A stretch of 39,279 bases of DNA from an uncultured Paenibacillus sp. (GCA_937895345.1 CALAWP010000050.1:1-39279), one strand, 5' to 3'. Positions 1 to 7,137 are shown, counted from the stretch's first letter. A program made the numbers and translations. Notes: a model not told the origin generated them from the letters alone.

Positions 1-72
1 ATGGTAATTTCCAATTCGACCGAATTAGGGACTTGACATTATACCGCTGGACTTTCAGGCATTAGGTATAAA

Positions 73-101
73 CCATCTTATGCTCGCGCCCAGACCGGGG
101 T
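73..101 (-). promoter_or_regulatory. candidate sigma-K-like promoter reading out of the left edge
   Basis: On the minus strand an AC dinucleotide (101-100) is followed after 16 nt by GCATAAGATG (83-74). This resembles the sigma-K consensus (AC, 16 nt, GCATAnnnTA) with one mismatch. In Bacillus the genes after mlpA are ymxH and the sigma-K-dependent spoVF (dipicolinate synthase) operon, so a mother-cell promoter here would fit a sporulation gene lying beyond position 1. No coding region of that gene is visible in the window. The motif is short and could occur by chance. Confidence 0.3.
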
Positions 102-179
102 GAAAAATGATTCTCGCAGGCGACCCAAGCGAAAACGGCTGACGCCGTCCTTTGGAGGCGCAGCTTACGTTTCGCGTTG

Positions 180-226
180 ACCAATAAGCTCGGTATACGG
201 TGAAACGTATACTATTCTTTATTGGT
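180..226. repeat. nested inverted repeat (two-tier palindrome)
   Basis: The outer arms ACCAATAA (180-187) and TTATTGGT (219-226) are perfect complements. Inside them GTATACG (193-199) and CGTATAC (206-212) form a second perfect pair around a 6-nt centre. The outer and inner stems are separated by 5 unpaired bases on each side. It lies in the roughly 320-bp stretch at the left end that holds no recognisable gene, just past the dut terminator. It lacks a T-tract, so it is not an obvious intrinsic terminator. It could be an operator or a cruciform-forming element; the function is unknown. Confidence 0.6.
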
Positions 227-230
227 GAAC

Positions 231-280
231 AAAAAAAGGAAGCCCCCCGGCGTCCAATGGACACCGGGACAGCTTCCCTT
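231..280 (-). terminator. rho-independent terminator after dut
   Basis: In the minus sense a stem starting GGGAAGC...CCCGGTGTCC closes over an ATT loop onto GGACGCCGGGGG...GCTTCC, followed by seven T residues (plus-strand A run 231-237). It begins about 45 nt after the dut stop codon. It ends the long minus-strand gene series in this window. The upstream arm is preceded by two extra copies of the arm sequence (see the repeat at 272-298). Confidence 0.88.
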
Positions 281-298
281 GCTTCCCTTGCTTCCCTT
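272..298. repeat. three tandem copies of a 9-bp unit (GCTTCCCTT)
   Basis: Three perfect head-to-tail copies of GCTTCCCTT occupy 272-280, 281-289 and 290-298. The copy at 272-280 is the upstream arm of the dut terminator; the other two lie between it and the stop codon. Replication slippage of the arm is the simplest origin. Each copy could in principle pair with the single downstream arm. Confidence 0.85.
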
Positions 299-326
299 GC
301 TGAATGATCGTTCATCAAGACTTGCT

Positions 327-773
327 TTATTTAACGCCCGTGTGGCCGAAGCCGCCCGCTCCGCGAACCGTATCCGGCAGCTCGGCCGCTTCCTCGATCT
401 CCACGCTCGGCACGACTTGAAACACCATTTGGGCGATGCGTTCGCCGCGCGTAATCGCAAACGGCTCCGACCCGAGGTTGACGAGCAGCACCTTGACTTC
501 CCCGCGGTAATCGGCGTCGATCGTTCCGGGCGAATTGAGGCACGTAATGCCATGCTTGAACGCCAGACCGCTGCGGGGACGAATTTGCGCCTCCAGCTCC
601 GGCGGCATCGCCATGGCGAAGCCGGTCGGAATCAGCTTGCGCTCTCCCGGCTGCAGCACGACAGGCTCCTCTACGGCCGCCTGCAAATCGAACCCGGCCG
701 CCCATTCCGACATTTTGCGGGGGATTGCGATATCTTCGTTGCCCGGCATCCGTTTAAACAGAACTCGATACAA
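327..773 (-). CDS. dut: deoxyuridine 5'-triphosphate nucleotidohydrolase (dUTPase)
   Basis: This 148-aa protein hydrolyses dUTP to dUMP and pyrophosphate, keeping uracil out of DNA and feeding dTMP synthesis. The five motifs of trimeric dUTPases can be read in order: AGFDLQA (residues about 26-32), RPRSGLA, GTIDADYRGEVKV (catalytic Asp), RIAQMVF, and the C-terminal Gly-rich GAGGFGHTG, where His replaces the usual Ser. The start is TTG at 773, chosen because AGGAGG lies 7 nt upstream and no ATG fits. That Shine-Dalgarno sits inside the end of mlpA, and the two genes overlap by 20 nt, which suggests translational coupling. The gene is followed by a strong terminator. Confidence 0.95.
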   Translation of the reverse strand: MYRVLFKRMPGNEDIAIPRKMSEWAAGFDLQAAVEEPVVLQPGERKLIPTGFAMAMPPELEAQIRPRSGLAFKHGITCLNSPGTIDADYRGEVKVLLVNLGSEPFAITRGERIAQMVFQVVPSVEIEEAAELPDTVRGAGGFGHTGVK

Positions 774-2022
774 GCTGATCCCTCCTCACGCCCGAAGCGT
801 CCTTGTCGCTCGTCCCGACCATCGCCGCCGAGAACGGCACCGACAGCATGCGGCGAGTCACCTCGCGTATGTCGTCCATCGTGATCGAATCGATCCGGTT
901 CAGCAGCTCGTCAAGCGTATAATGCCGGCCCAGCATCAGCTCGTTTTTGCCGATTCGGTTCATCCGGCTGCTCGTGCTTTCGAGCGACAAGATGAGCGAG
1001 CCCTTCAACTGCTCCTTGCCCCTTTGCAGCTCCTCCTCGCCGAGCCCCTTCACCGACAGGTCATGCAGCTGCTCGAGCGTAAGGTCCAGCACGTCCTTCG
1101 TTTGCTTCGGCGCCGTGCCGGCATAGATCGTAAACAATCCGGAATCGGCATACGACGTATGATAGGAATATACGGAATAAGCCAGACCGCGCTTCTCGCG
1201 AATTTCCTGAAACAGCCGGGAGCTCATGCCTCCGCCGAGCGCATTGTTGAGCAGCACCATCGCGTACAGTTTCGCATCGGAGATGGAACAGCCCGGGAAC
1301 GACAAGCAAATATGGTTTTGCTCCGTTTTTTTCTTGTAAAAAATATAATCCCCTTTAAAAGAAGGCGCCGTCGGGTTCGGACAGCTCCCCTTCGCGTTCG
1401 AGAACGCGCCGAAATGGCTTTCGAGCAGTTCCAGCAGCTTGCCTTCCTCGACGTTGCCGGCCACGCTGATGACCGTGTTGTCGATCGTGTAGCATTCCTT
1501 CATATAAGCGCGAAGCGTGTCCCCGTTCATTTCCGCCAGCCGGTTCTCCAGCCCGAGAATCGAATAGGCAAGGGGATGATCTCCAAACGCCGCCCGCGAA
1601 GCTTCGTCATGCACCTTGTCGTCCGGCGTATCTTCATACATCGATATTTCTTCCAGAATAACGTTTTTCTCTTTGGCCAGCTCTTCTTCGTCGAATTGGG
1701 AATGGAAGAACATGTCGGCCAGCGCGTCTACGGCCAGAGGCAAATGCTGGTCCAGCACCTTCGCGAAATAACACGTATATTCTTTCGACGTAAAAGCGTT
1801 GACGTTGCCTCCGATCCCGTCAAACAGATCGGCGATATCTTTGGCGTTCCGTTTCTCCGTCCCTTTGAAAAGCATATGTTCGATAAAATGCGAAATGCCG
1901 TTGTTTTCCATCGTCTCGTTGCGCGATCCGGTCTTCACCCAAATGCCGAACGATACGGAACGCACCGACGGGATCGGCTCCACCACTACCCGCAATCCAT
2001 TGCTAAGGATATATTTGTTCAC
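754..2022 (-). CDS. mlpA: M16 family zinc metallopeptidase (MlpA/YmxG)
   Basis: This 422-aa protein is a single-unit M16 (pitrilysin/processing-peptidase-like) metallopeptidase. The inverted zinc motif HFIEH is at residues 45-49 (two His ligands and the catalytic Glu). A downstream conserved segment around the EKNVILEEI stretch supplies the third zinc ligand typical of the family. The C-terminal half is the second, inactive-type M16 lobe. The start is GTG at 2022, with AGGAGG at 2035-2030. An open frame continues upstream but only through the 37-bp repeat array, so the longer form is rejected. The substrate is unknown; in Bacillus the orthologue sits at the same place after pnp-ylxY. Confidence 0.92.
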   Translation of the reverse strand: MNKYILSNGLRVVVEPIPSVRSVSFGIWVKTGSRNETMENNGISHFIEHMLFKGTEKRNAKDIADLFDGIGGNVNAFTSKEYTCYFAKVLDQHLPLAVDALADMFFHSQFDEEELAKEKNVILEEISMYEDTPDDKVHDEASRAAFGDHPLAYSILGLENRLAEMNGDTLRAYMKECYTIDNTVISVAGNVEEGKLLELLESHFGAFSNAKGSCPNPTAPSFKGDYIFYKKKTEQNHICLSFPGCSISDAKLYAMVLLNNALGGGMSSRLFQEIREKRGLAYSVYSYHTSYADSGLFTIYAGTAPKQTKDVLDLTLEQLHDLSVKGLGEEELQRGKEQLKGSLILSLESTSSRMNRIGKNELMLGRHYTLDELLNRIDSITMDDIREVTRRMLSVPFSAAMVGTSDKDASGVRRDQLVSSSV

Positions 2023-2037
2023 CCAGCGTCCTCCTAA

Positions 2038-2166
2038 AGCTTTGCTAAGCAAAGCACTTCGTAAGCATAGTCTTAGCTTTGCTAAGCAAAGCACTTCGTA
2101 AGCGTAGTCTTAGCTTTGCTAAGCAAAGCACTTCGTAAGCATATTTGAGCTTTGCGGAAGCAAAGC
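2038..2166. repeat. 37-bp palindromic tandem repeat array
   Basis: Units lie at 2038-2074, 2075-2111 (one base different) and 2112-2147 (diverging at its end), with a degenerate fourth copy of the palindrome at 2148-2166. Each unit starts with the dyad GCTTTGCT-A-AGCAAAGC and then has an ACTTCGTAAGC segment. The array fills nearly the whole gap between the ylxY stop and the mlpA ribosome binding site. The unit length is not a multiple of three and the copies abut with no unique spacers, so it is neither a coding repeat nor a CRISPR. In the mlpA-sense RNA it would form a chain of hairpins just upstream of the start. Confidence 0.9.
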
Positions 2167-2194
2167 CCGCTTCAACATGAATGATATCACTATA

Positions 2195-3193
2195 TCAAAA
2201 AGCTGCGGCTCCCTCAACAGGCTCCGGCAGCCTGGCCGGAGACAGCGTCTCGCTGACCGTCCCGATCGCGTACCCTTTCGCTTTGGCGCTGGCGATCATG
2301 CCCGCAAGCGCATCCCGTGACGTGGCGGTCGGGTGCATCAGAATAAGAGCGCCCGGATGCAGCTTGGCGTCGATTTTGCGAATAACGCCTTCGGCAGGCG
2401 GATTTCGCCAGTCGACGGTATCGATCGTCCACAATACCGTCATCAAGCCTTGCTCTCTCGCCACTTGCACCGTTGCGGCATTGTAGGAGCCCGAAGGCGG
2501 CGCAAACCATTTGTTTGCGACGTTCATCGCTTTCAGAAGCTCTTCGGTCTTCGAAATTTGCGCGTACTGCTGCGCGCGCGTAAGCGAAGCCATGTCGGGA
2601 TGGGAATACGCGTGATTGGACAATTCATGCCCCTCCTCCGCGATGCGGGCGGCAAGCTCCTTATTGTTTTTCAGCCACGTGCCGTCCAAAAAAAACGTCG
2701 CCTTTACGTTTTCGCGCTTGAACGTGGACAAGATCGGCTCAAGATATTCGTTGCCCCAGGCTACGTTCACCATAAAGGATACCATCTTCTTGTCGGGGTT
2801 GCCCCGGTAAATCGGCTGCGGGCCAAGCTGCTCCAGCTTGACGGACGGCTCGATTTCCTTGTACCGGTACGGTATCGCTCCCCGGGGCGCCCGAAGAGCG
2901 GCCTCGTACGTCCGTTCGATATCGACGGCAAGCCCGTTATAGCCCGGAATGGCGCGCCATACCCGGTCGATGCGGGCGTTGACGGGAGGAATGGCGCGAA
3001 GCTCGGATTCGGCGACGATCTTGTTGTACAGCTCCCGCTTTTCTGCCTCGCTCCACGACGCTCCGCCGAACGCCGCAACGGCATCCCTTTCCTTCACCTG
3101 AGCGATAAAGGTCGACGCGTCTCCATTCAGACGAATAAATACTAGCAGCATCAGCATGCTTGCCGCCGCTGCCGAAGCTTTGCGAATCCACAT
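2195..3193 (-). CDS. ylxY: YlxY-type polysaccharide deacetylase-like sporulation protein
   Basis: This 332-aa protein has a short cytoplasmic start (MWIRK), one hydrophobic segment at about residues 6-22 that serves as signal or anchor, and a C-terminal NodB-type deacetylase domain. The metal-binding His pair is kept in SNHAYSH. The usual TFDDG motif with its catalytic Asp is replaced by FMVNVAWGNE, as I recall for the YlxY family of endospore formers, so catalysis is doubtful. The start is ATG at 3193; GTG at 3202 is an alternative. A longer reading from 3262 would begin upstream of the proposed sigma-E-like promoter. The tail PEPVEGAAAF looks unrelated to the domain. It lies between pnp and mlpA as in Bacillus. 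Confidence 0.85.
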   Translation of the reverse strand: MWIRKASAAAASMLMLLVFIRLNGDASTFIAQVKERDAVAAFGGASWSEAEKRELYNKIVAESELRAIPPVNARIDRVWRAIPGYNGLAVDIERTYEAALRAPRGAIPYRYKEIEPSVKLEQLGPQPIYRGNPDKKMVSFMVNVAWGNEYLEPILSTFKRENVKATFFLDGTWLKNNKELAARIAEEGHELSNHAYSHPDMASLTRAQQYAQISKTEELLKAMNVANKWFAPPSGSYNAATVQVAREQGLMTVLWTIDTVDWRNPPAEGVIRKIDAKLHPGALILMHPTATSRDALAGMIASAKAKGYAIGTVSETLSPARLPEPVEGAAAF

Positions 3194-3260
3194 GAGCCTC
3201 ACTCCCGCCCGATCCTGGACGGCATGCCCGCACCTGCGGCAGGCAAGCCTTTCATCACCC

Positions 3261-3289
3261 ATCTTATGAGCGGCGGGACAAGATTATGC
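3261..3289 (-). promoter_or_regulatory. candidate sigma-E-like promoter for ylxY
   Basis: In the minus sense GCATAAT (3289-3283) is followed by 14 nt and CATAAGAT (3268-3261). The sigma-E consensus is roughly kmATATT, 14 nt, CATACAAT; the match is 6 of 7 and 6 of 8. It lies between the pnp terminator and ylxY, giving a leader of about 60 nt. A mother-cell promoter suits a spore-specific deacetylase-family gene. Confidence 0.4.
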
Positions 3290-3306
3290 TCCTTTCCACG
3301 GACAGC

Positions 3307-3333
3307 AAAAAAGAGACAGATATAATCTGGCTC
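3307..3333 (-). terminator. rho-independent terminator after pnp
   Basis: In the minus sense GAGCCAGAT-TAT-ATCTGTCTC forms a 9-bp stem with one mismatch, directly followed by six T residues (plus-strand A run 3307-3312). It begins 23 nt after the pnp stop and separates pnp from ylxY. Confidence 0.8.
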
Positions 3334-3356
3334 TTCCGTATTGCATGCTTATGAAA

Positions 3357-5462
3357 TTATGCTTGGGCCGTTTCGCTGCCAGCCGTCAGCACCGCTTTGC
3401 GGGACAAGTTGATCCGCCCTTGCTGATCGATTTCCGTCACCTTGACCGTCACCTGATCGCCGATCTTGACGACATCCTCGCATTTGGCTACGCGTTCGGT
3501 CGACAGCTGGGAAATATGGACCAGCCCGTCCTTGTTCGGCAATATTTCGACGAAGACGCCGAACTTCTCGATCCGTTTCACCGTGCCGAGATAAACCTCG
3601 CCGACGACCACTTCCTTGACGATGCCTTCGATGATCGCTTTCGCCTTTTGGTTCATCTCTTCGTTGGAGGAAGCGATAAACACCATGCCGTCCTGCTCGA
3701 TATCGATCTTGACCCCGGTTTCTTCGATAATTTTGTTAATGATCTTGCCTCCGGCGCCGATCACGTCGCGAATTTTGTCCGGATTGATGCGAAGCGTCAA
3801 TATCTTAGGCGCATACTTGGACAGGTTCGGACGCGACTGCGAGATCACTTCCAGCATTTTGCCCAATATATGCATTCTGCCTTCGCGCGCCTGCTCCAGC
3901 GCCTGCTGCAAAATGCTCCGGTCGATGCCGTCGATCTTGATGTCCATCTGTATCGCGGTCACGCCTTCCGCCGTTCCGGCCACCTTGAAGTCCATGTCGC
4001 CGAGATGGTCTTCCATCCCTTGAATATCGGACAACACCGAGAAATGTTCGCCGTCCTTGATCAAGCCCATCGCGATGCCGGCTACGGGCGCTTTGATCGG
4101 CACTCCGGCGTCCATCATCGCCAGCGTGCTTGCGCAGATGCTCGCCTGGGACGTCGAACCGTTCGACTCCAACACTTCGGAGACGAGACGAATCGTATAC
4201 GGAAACTCGGCTTCGGAAGGAATAACCTTCGATAAAGCGCGTTCGCCCAATGCGCCGTGACCGATTTCGCGGCGGCCGGGAGCGCGCAGCGGTCTGGCTT
4301 CGCCTACGCTGAACGGAGGGAAATTGTAGTGATGCATAAACCGCTTTTCCTCTTCGGGAGAAATGCCGTCCAATATTTGCACGTCGCCCATCGCACCGAG
4401 CGTACATATGCTGAGCGCCTGGGTTTGTCCGCGCGTAAACAATCCGGAGCCGTGCGTACGCGGCAGCAGCGCCACGTCGCATTCGATCGGACGAATTTCA
4501 TGGAGAGCCCGTCCATCCGGACGCACCTTGTCATGCGTGATCAAACGGCGAACTTCTTCCTTGACGATGTCGTACAGCACTTCCTTGACGTCGGCCATCA
4601 GCTCGGGCGTATCTGCATATTTCTCCTCGAAATGTGCAACGGCATCCGCATTGACCGCGTCGATCGCTTCCTGGCGGGCGTGCTTCTCCGGGATGCGGAT
4701 CGCTTCCACCAGCCGAGCGGACGCAAATGCCCGGACATCGGCGCTCACCTGCTCCGACACTCCATGAAGCTTCACTTCCATCTTCGGCTTGCCCGCAAGC
4801 GCCTGCAGCTCCTCGATCTTGGCAACGATCGGCTTGATTTGCTCGTGGCCGAACATAATCGCTTCCAGCATCGTTTCTTCCGGAACTTCGTTCGCTTCCG
4901 CTTCCACCATCATAATGGCGTCTTTTGTACCGGCTACGACGACGTAAATATCGGTATTTTGCTCCTGATCAACCGTCGGGTTTACAATAAACTGCCCGTT
5001 CTCGCGGCCGACGACAAGGCCGCCGATCGGACCGTTGAACGGAACGTCGGAAATCGTAAGCGCGGCGGACGTGCCGATCATGGCCGCTATTTCCGGAGAA
5101 CAATCCTGATCCACGCTCATGACGATATTGGCGATTTGCACCTCGTTGCGGAATCCGTCCGGAAAGAGCGGACGAATCGGACGGTCGGTCAAGCGGCTCG
5201 ATAGAATCGCCTTCTCGCTCGGTCTTCCTTCCCGTTTAATAAATCCGCCCGGAATTTTGCCGACGGCGTACAACCGCTCCTCATAGTTCACCGTGAGCGG
5301 AAAAAAGTCCAGATCCTTAGGCTCCGTAGAAGCGGTAACGGTGCAAAGCACAACCGTTTCCCCGTATTTGACGGTTACCGCGGCGTTCGCCTGCTTGGCC
5401 AACCGGCCGGTTTCAAGCACCAGCGGCCTTCCGCCAAGCGTCATTTCTACACGATGCAACAT
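3357..5462 (-). CDS. pnp: polyribonucleotide nucleotidyltransferase (PNPase)
   Basis: This 701-aa protein is a phosphorolytic 3'-to-5' exoribonuclease that also adds tails to RNA, and the main mRNA-decay exonuclease in Bacillus. The order is: first RNase PH-like domain from the N-terminus; helical domain around residues 210-300; second RNase PH domain with GPGRREIGHGAL-type phosphate-binding residues (here RAPGRREIGHGAL) and catalytic Asp residues near SDIQGMEDHLGDMDFK; KH domain (RDVIGAGGKIINKI) near residue 565; S1 domain (GTVKRIEKFGVFVEI) near residue 630. The length matches the Bacillus protein. The start is ATG at 5462 with AAGGAGGG 7 nt upstream. It follows the rpsO terminator, so it is read either by readthrough or from an unrecognised promoter in the 78-nt gap. 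Confidence 0.98.
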   Translation of the reverse strand: MLHRVEMTLGGRPLVLETGRLAKQANAAVTVKYGETVVLCTVTASTEPKDLDFFPLTVNYEERLYAVGKIPGGFIKREGRPSEKAILSSRLTDRPIRPLFPDGFRNEVQIANIVMSVDQDCSPEIAAMIGTSAALTISDVPFNGPIGGLVVGRENGQFIVNPTVDQEQNTDIYVVVAGTKDAIMMVEAEANEVPEETMLEAIMFGHEQIKPIVAKIEELQALAGKPKMEVKLHGVSEQVSADVRAFASARLVEAIRIPEKHARQEAIDAVNADAVAHFEEKYADTPELMADVKEVLYDIVKEEVRRLITHDKVRPDGRALHEIRPIECDVALLPRTHGSGLFTRGQTQALSICTLGAMGDVQILDGISPEEEKRFMHHYNFPPFSVGEARPLRAPGRREIGHGALGERALSKVIPSEAEFPYTIRLVSEVLESNGSTSQASICASTLAMMDAGVPIKAPVAGIAMGLIKDGEHFSVLSDIQGMEDHLGDMDFKVAGTAEGVTAIQMDIKIDGIDRSILQQALEQAREGRMHILGKMLEVISQSRPNLSKYAPKILTLRINPDKIRDVIGAGGKIINKIIEETGVKIDIEQDGMVFIASSNEEMNQKAKAIIEGIVKEVVVGEVYLGTVKRIEKFGVFVEILPNKDGLVHISQLSTERVAKCEDVVKIGDQVTVKVTEIDQQGRINLSRKAVLTAGSETAQA

Positions 5463-5540
5463 ATATTCCCTCCTTTGGCTATGTACCGGCGCGGGTTTGG
5501 CCCATGCCGATTGCTATTACTAAAACTTCCCTCTTTTGCA

Positions 5541-5599
5541 AAAAGCAACCCGAAGTCCCGTGCCCAGTAAACCGGACGACAGGACGGTGGGGTTGCTTT
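5541..5599 (-). terminator. rho-independent terminator after rpsO
   Basis: In the minus sense AAAGCAACCC pairs with GGGTTGCTTT over a long GC-rich loop that can fold further, and the descending arm runs into a TTTTTGC tail. It begins about 14 nt after the rpsO stop and lies ahead of pnp. Partial readthrough would couple pnp to rpsO. Confidence 0.8.
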
Positions 5600-5612
5600 C
5601 ATTTCGCGTGTT

Positions 5613-5882
5613 TTAACGGCGAAGGCCGAGTTTTTCGATCAATGCGCTGTAACGTTTAACATCTTTTTTCTTCAAGTAAGCCAGCAGCTTGCGGCGTTGG
5701 CCAACCATCTTGAGCAGACCGCGGCGGGAATGATGATCTTTCTTATGCTCCCGCAAATGATCCGTCAAATTTACGATGTTTTCCGTCAGGATAGCGATCT
5801 GAACTTCCGGAGACCCTGTGTCGCTCGCATGCGTCTTATGAGTCTCGATCAGCTCTTGCTTGCGTTCTTGCGTAATTGCCAT
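5613..5882 (-). CDS. rpsO: 30S ribosomal protein S15
   Basis: This 89-aa protein is the early-binding 16S rRNA protein of the small-subunit platform. The full family length and signatures are present: THASDTGSPEVQIAILTENI near residues 20-39, then LTDHLREHKKDHHSRRGLL and the basic KRYSALIEKLGLRR end. The start is ATG at 5882 with AAGGAGG upstream. The gene has its own promoter at 6056-6085 and a leader of about 165 nt, then a terminator, so it behaves as a separate transcription unit between ribF and pnp. Confidence 0.98.
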   Translation of the reverse strand: MAITQERKQELIETHKTHASDTGSPEVQIAILTENIVNLTDHLREHKKDHHSRRGLLKMVGQRRKLLAYLKKKDVKRYSALIEKLGLRR

Positions 5883-6050
5883 CCTTGCTCACCTCCTTCA
5901 TATAATCGCCGTTAGCCTCGCTGCCGGGATCAACCGGGCAACCAAGCCAAGGTTAAGTATGCGCCGAACCGTACTTGTCCGCATTTCGTCGGCGTCAACC
6001 GCCGCCGTTCCGCGAAAAAGCTGGCATTTCAAGCCATTCGGCCGCAACGA
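5883..6050 (-). promoter_or_regulatory. long 5' leader of rpsO, possible S15 autoregulatory RNA
   Basis: About 165 nt lie between the proposed start of transcription and the rpsO start codon, far more than translation needs. In the minus sense at least two stem-loops can be read: CGGCG...CGCCG around GCGGTTGA, and TGCC-CGG...CCC-GGCA around TTGAT close to the ribosome binding site. S15 is known to repress its own mRNA through leader structures in several bacteria, including Geobacillus. The assignment here is inference from length and foldability only. Confidence 0.4.
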
Positions 6051-6055
6051 TGTTC

Positions 6056-6085
6056 AGTATATCATACTTCGAGGGTCTTTGTCGA
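6056..6085 (-). promoter_or_regulatory. sigma-A promoter of rpsO
   Basis: In the minus sense TCGACA (6085-6080) is followed by an 18-nt spacer and TATACT (6061-6056), with a TG one base upstream of the -10 (extended -10). It lies just downstream of ribF. A perfect CGAGAAA-CAC-TTTCTCG inverted repeat abuts the -35. Confidence 0.7.
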
Positions 6086-6100
6086 GAAAGTGTTTCTCGC

Positions 6101-7063
6101 TCAGCCGCGATCGTCCAGCCAAAGCCGCTTGGCCCTCTCCGCATCGGCCCCGATCTGGGCAATCAGCTCCCCGACCCCGCTAAATTTTTGCTCGGGACGA
6201 ATAAACTCGCGGAACTGGATCCGCATCGGCTTGCCGTAAATGTCCCGGTCGAAATCGAACAGATGAACTTCCATGACGGGCCGAATCTCGTCTTTATTAA
6301 AGGTAGGCTTCATCCCGTAGTTCATGACGCCGCCTTGCGGCCGGCCGTCGATCCAGACCGTTACCGCGTATACGCCGAGCCGAGGCTCGACATAAGGCTG
6401 GCTCAATTCGAGATTGGCGGTCGGAAAGCCTATCGTTCTGCCCCGGCCGTCGCCCCGAACCACCGTTCCTTCCACTTCGTAAGGCCTGCCAAGCAGCGTG
6501 TTGGCCATGGCCAGATCGCCGCTTTCCAGCGACTCTCTCGTGTAGGTGCTGCTTACTTTGACCCCGTTCTCGTACAGAGGCTCGACAATATGAACCTCGA
6601 TGTCGGGCCGTCCCAGTTCCGCCAGCGTTTCCGCGGTGCCCGCGCCTTTGCTTCCGAACGTAAAATCGAAACCGACGACAGCGCATTTGACGCCGAGCGC
6701 CCGCAGCACCTCGTCCGCGAATTGCCGGGGAGAAATGGACGCAAACCGGAGATCGAACTTCATGACAAACAAAACGTCTACGCCCAGCTCGGCAAACAGT
6801 CTGGACTTCGCTTCCAGAGGAGTCAAACAGCTGAAATATTGACCGCCCTGGCCGAGCACCTCTTTGGGATGAGGGTCGAACGTCATAACGGCGGACAGCA
6901 GCCCGCGCTCCTTCGCCGCTTCAACGGCGCGACGGATCACGTTCTGATGTCCCCGATGGACGCCGTCGAAATGTCCGATCGCAATGGACAAAGGACGTTC
7001 CGGCAGCGGCGCTGCCGACTCCTGCAAGGGATAAGTTAATGATATGATTTCCACCGCTGACAC
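6101..7063 (-). CDS. ribF: bifunctional riboflavin kinase / FAD synthetase
   Basis: This 320-aa protein phosphorylates riboflavin to FMN and adenylates FMN to FAD. The N-terminal adenylyltransferase domain has the nucleotidyltransferase motif GHFDGVHRGHQ at about residues 29-39 and FDPHPKEV after it. The C-terminal flavokinase domain has GRGRTIGFPTANL (residues about 208-220) and the Glu of the EVHLFDFD stretch. The start is a GTG at 7063 with a modest AGGA element about 11 nt upstream. It stands 74 nt after truB in the same operon, its usual Firmicutes position. Confidence 0.96.
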   Translation of the reverse strand: MSAVEIISLTYPLQESAAPLPERPLSIAIGHFDGVHRGHQNVIRRAVEAAKERGLLSAVMTFDPHPKEVLGQGGQYFSCLTPLEAKSRLFAELGVDVLFVMKFDLRFASISPRQFADEVLRALGVKCAVVGFDFTFGSKGAGTAETLAELGRPDIEVHIVEPLYENGVKVSSTYTRESLESGDLAMANTLLGRPYEVEGTVVRGDGRGRTIGFPTANLELSQPYVEPRLGVYAVTVWIDGRPQGGVMNYGMKPTFNKDEIRPVMEVHLFDFDRDIYGKPMRIQFREFIRPEQKFSGVGELIAQIGADAERAKRLWLDDRG

Positions 7064-7137
7064 ACCTGCATTCCTGGTTTACCATTGATTTTTCGTTCCG
7101 ACTAGCAGCGGCTCCGCCCGGTACAGGCTCGCCATGG

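Noticed and set aside
33..38. Plus-strand sigma-A promoter from TTGACA near the left edge
   Set aside because: The best downstream -10-like sequence is 28 nt away and there is no plus-strand gene to serve.
222..884. 220-codon plus-strand frame across the dut terminator and dut
   Set aside because: It crosses a strong terminator and is antisense to clear dUTPase motifs; the translation is Arg-rich with no family resemblance.
2023..2094. N-terminal extension of mlpA to a GTG at 2094
   Set aside because: The extra residues are encoded by the 37-bp repeat array, and the GTG at 2022 has a well-placed AGGAGG.
2038..2166. CRISPR array
   Set aside because: The 37-bp units abut directly with no unique spacers, and no cas genes are present.
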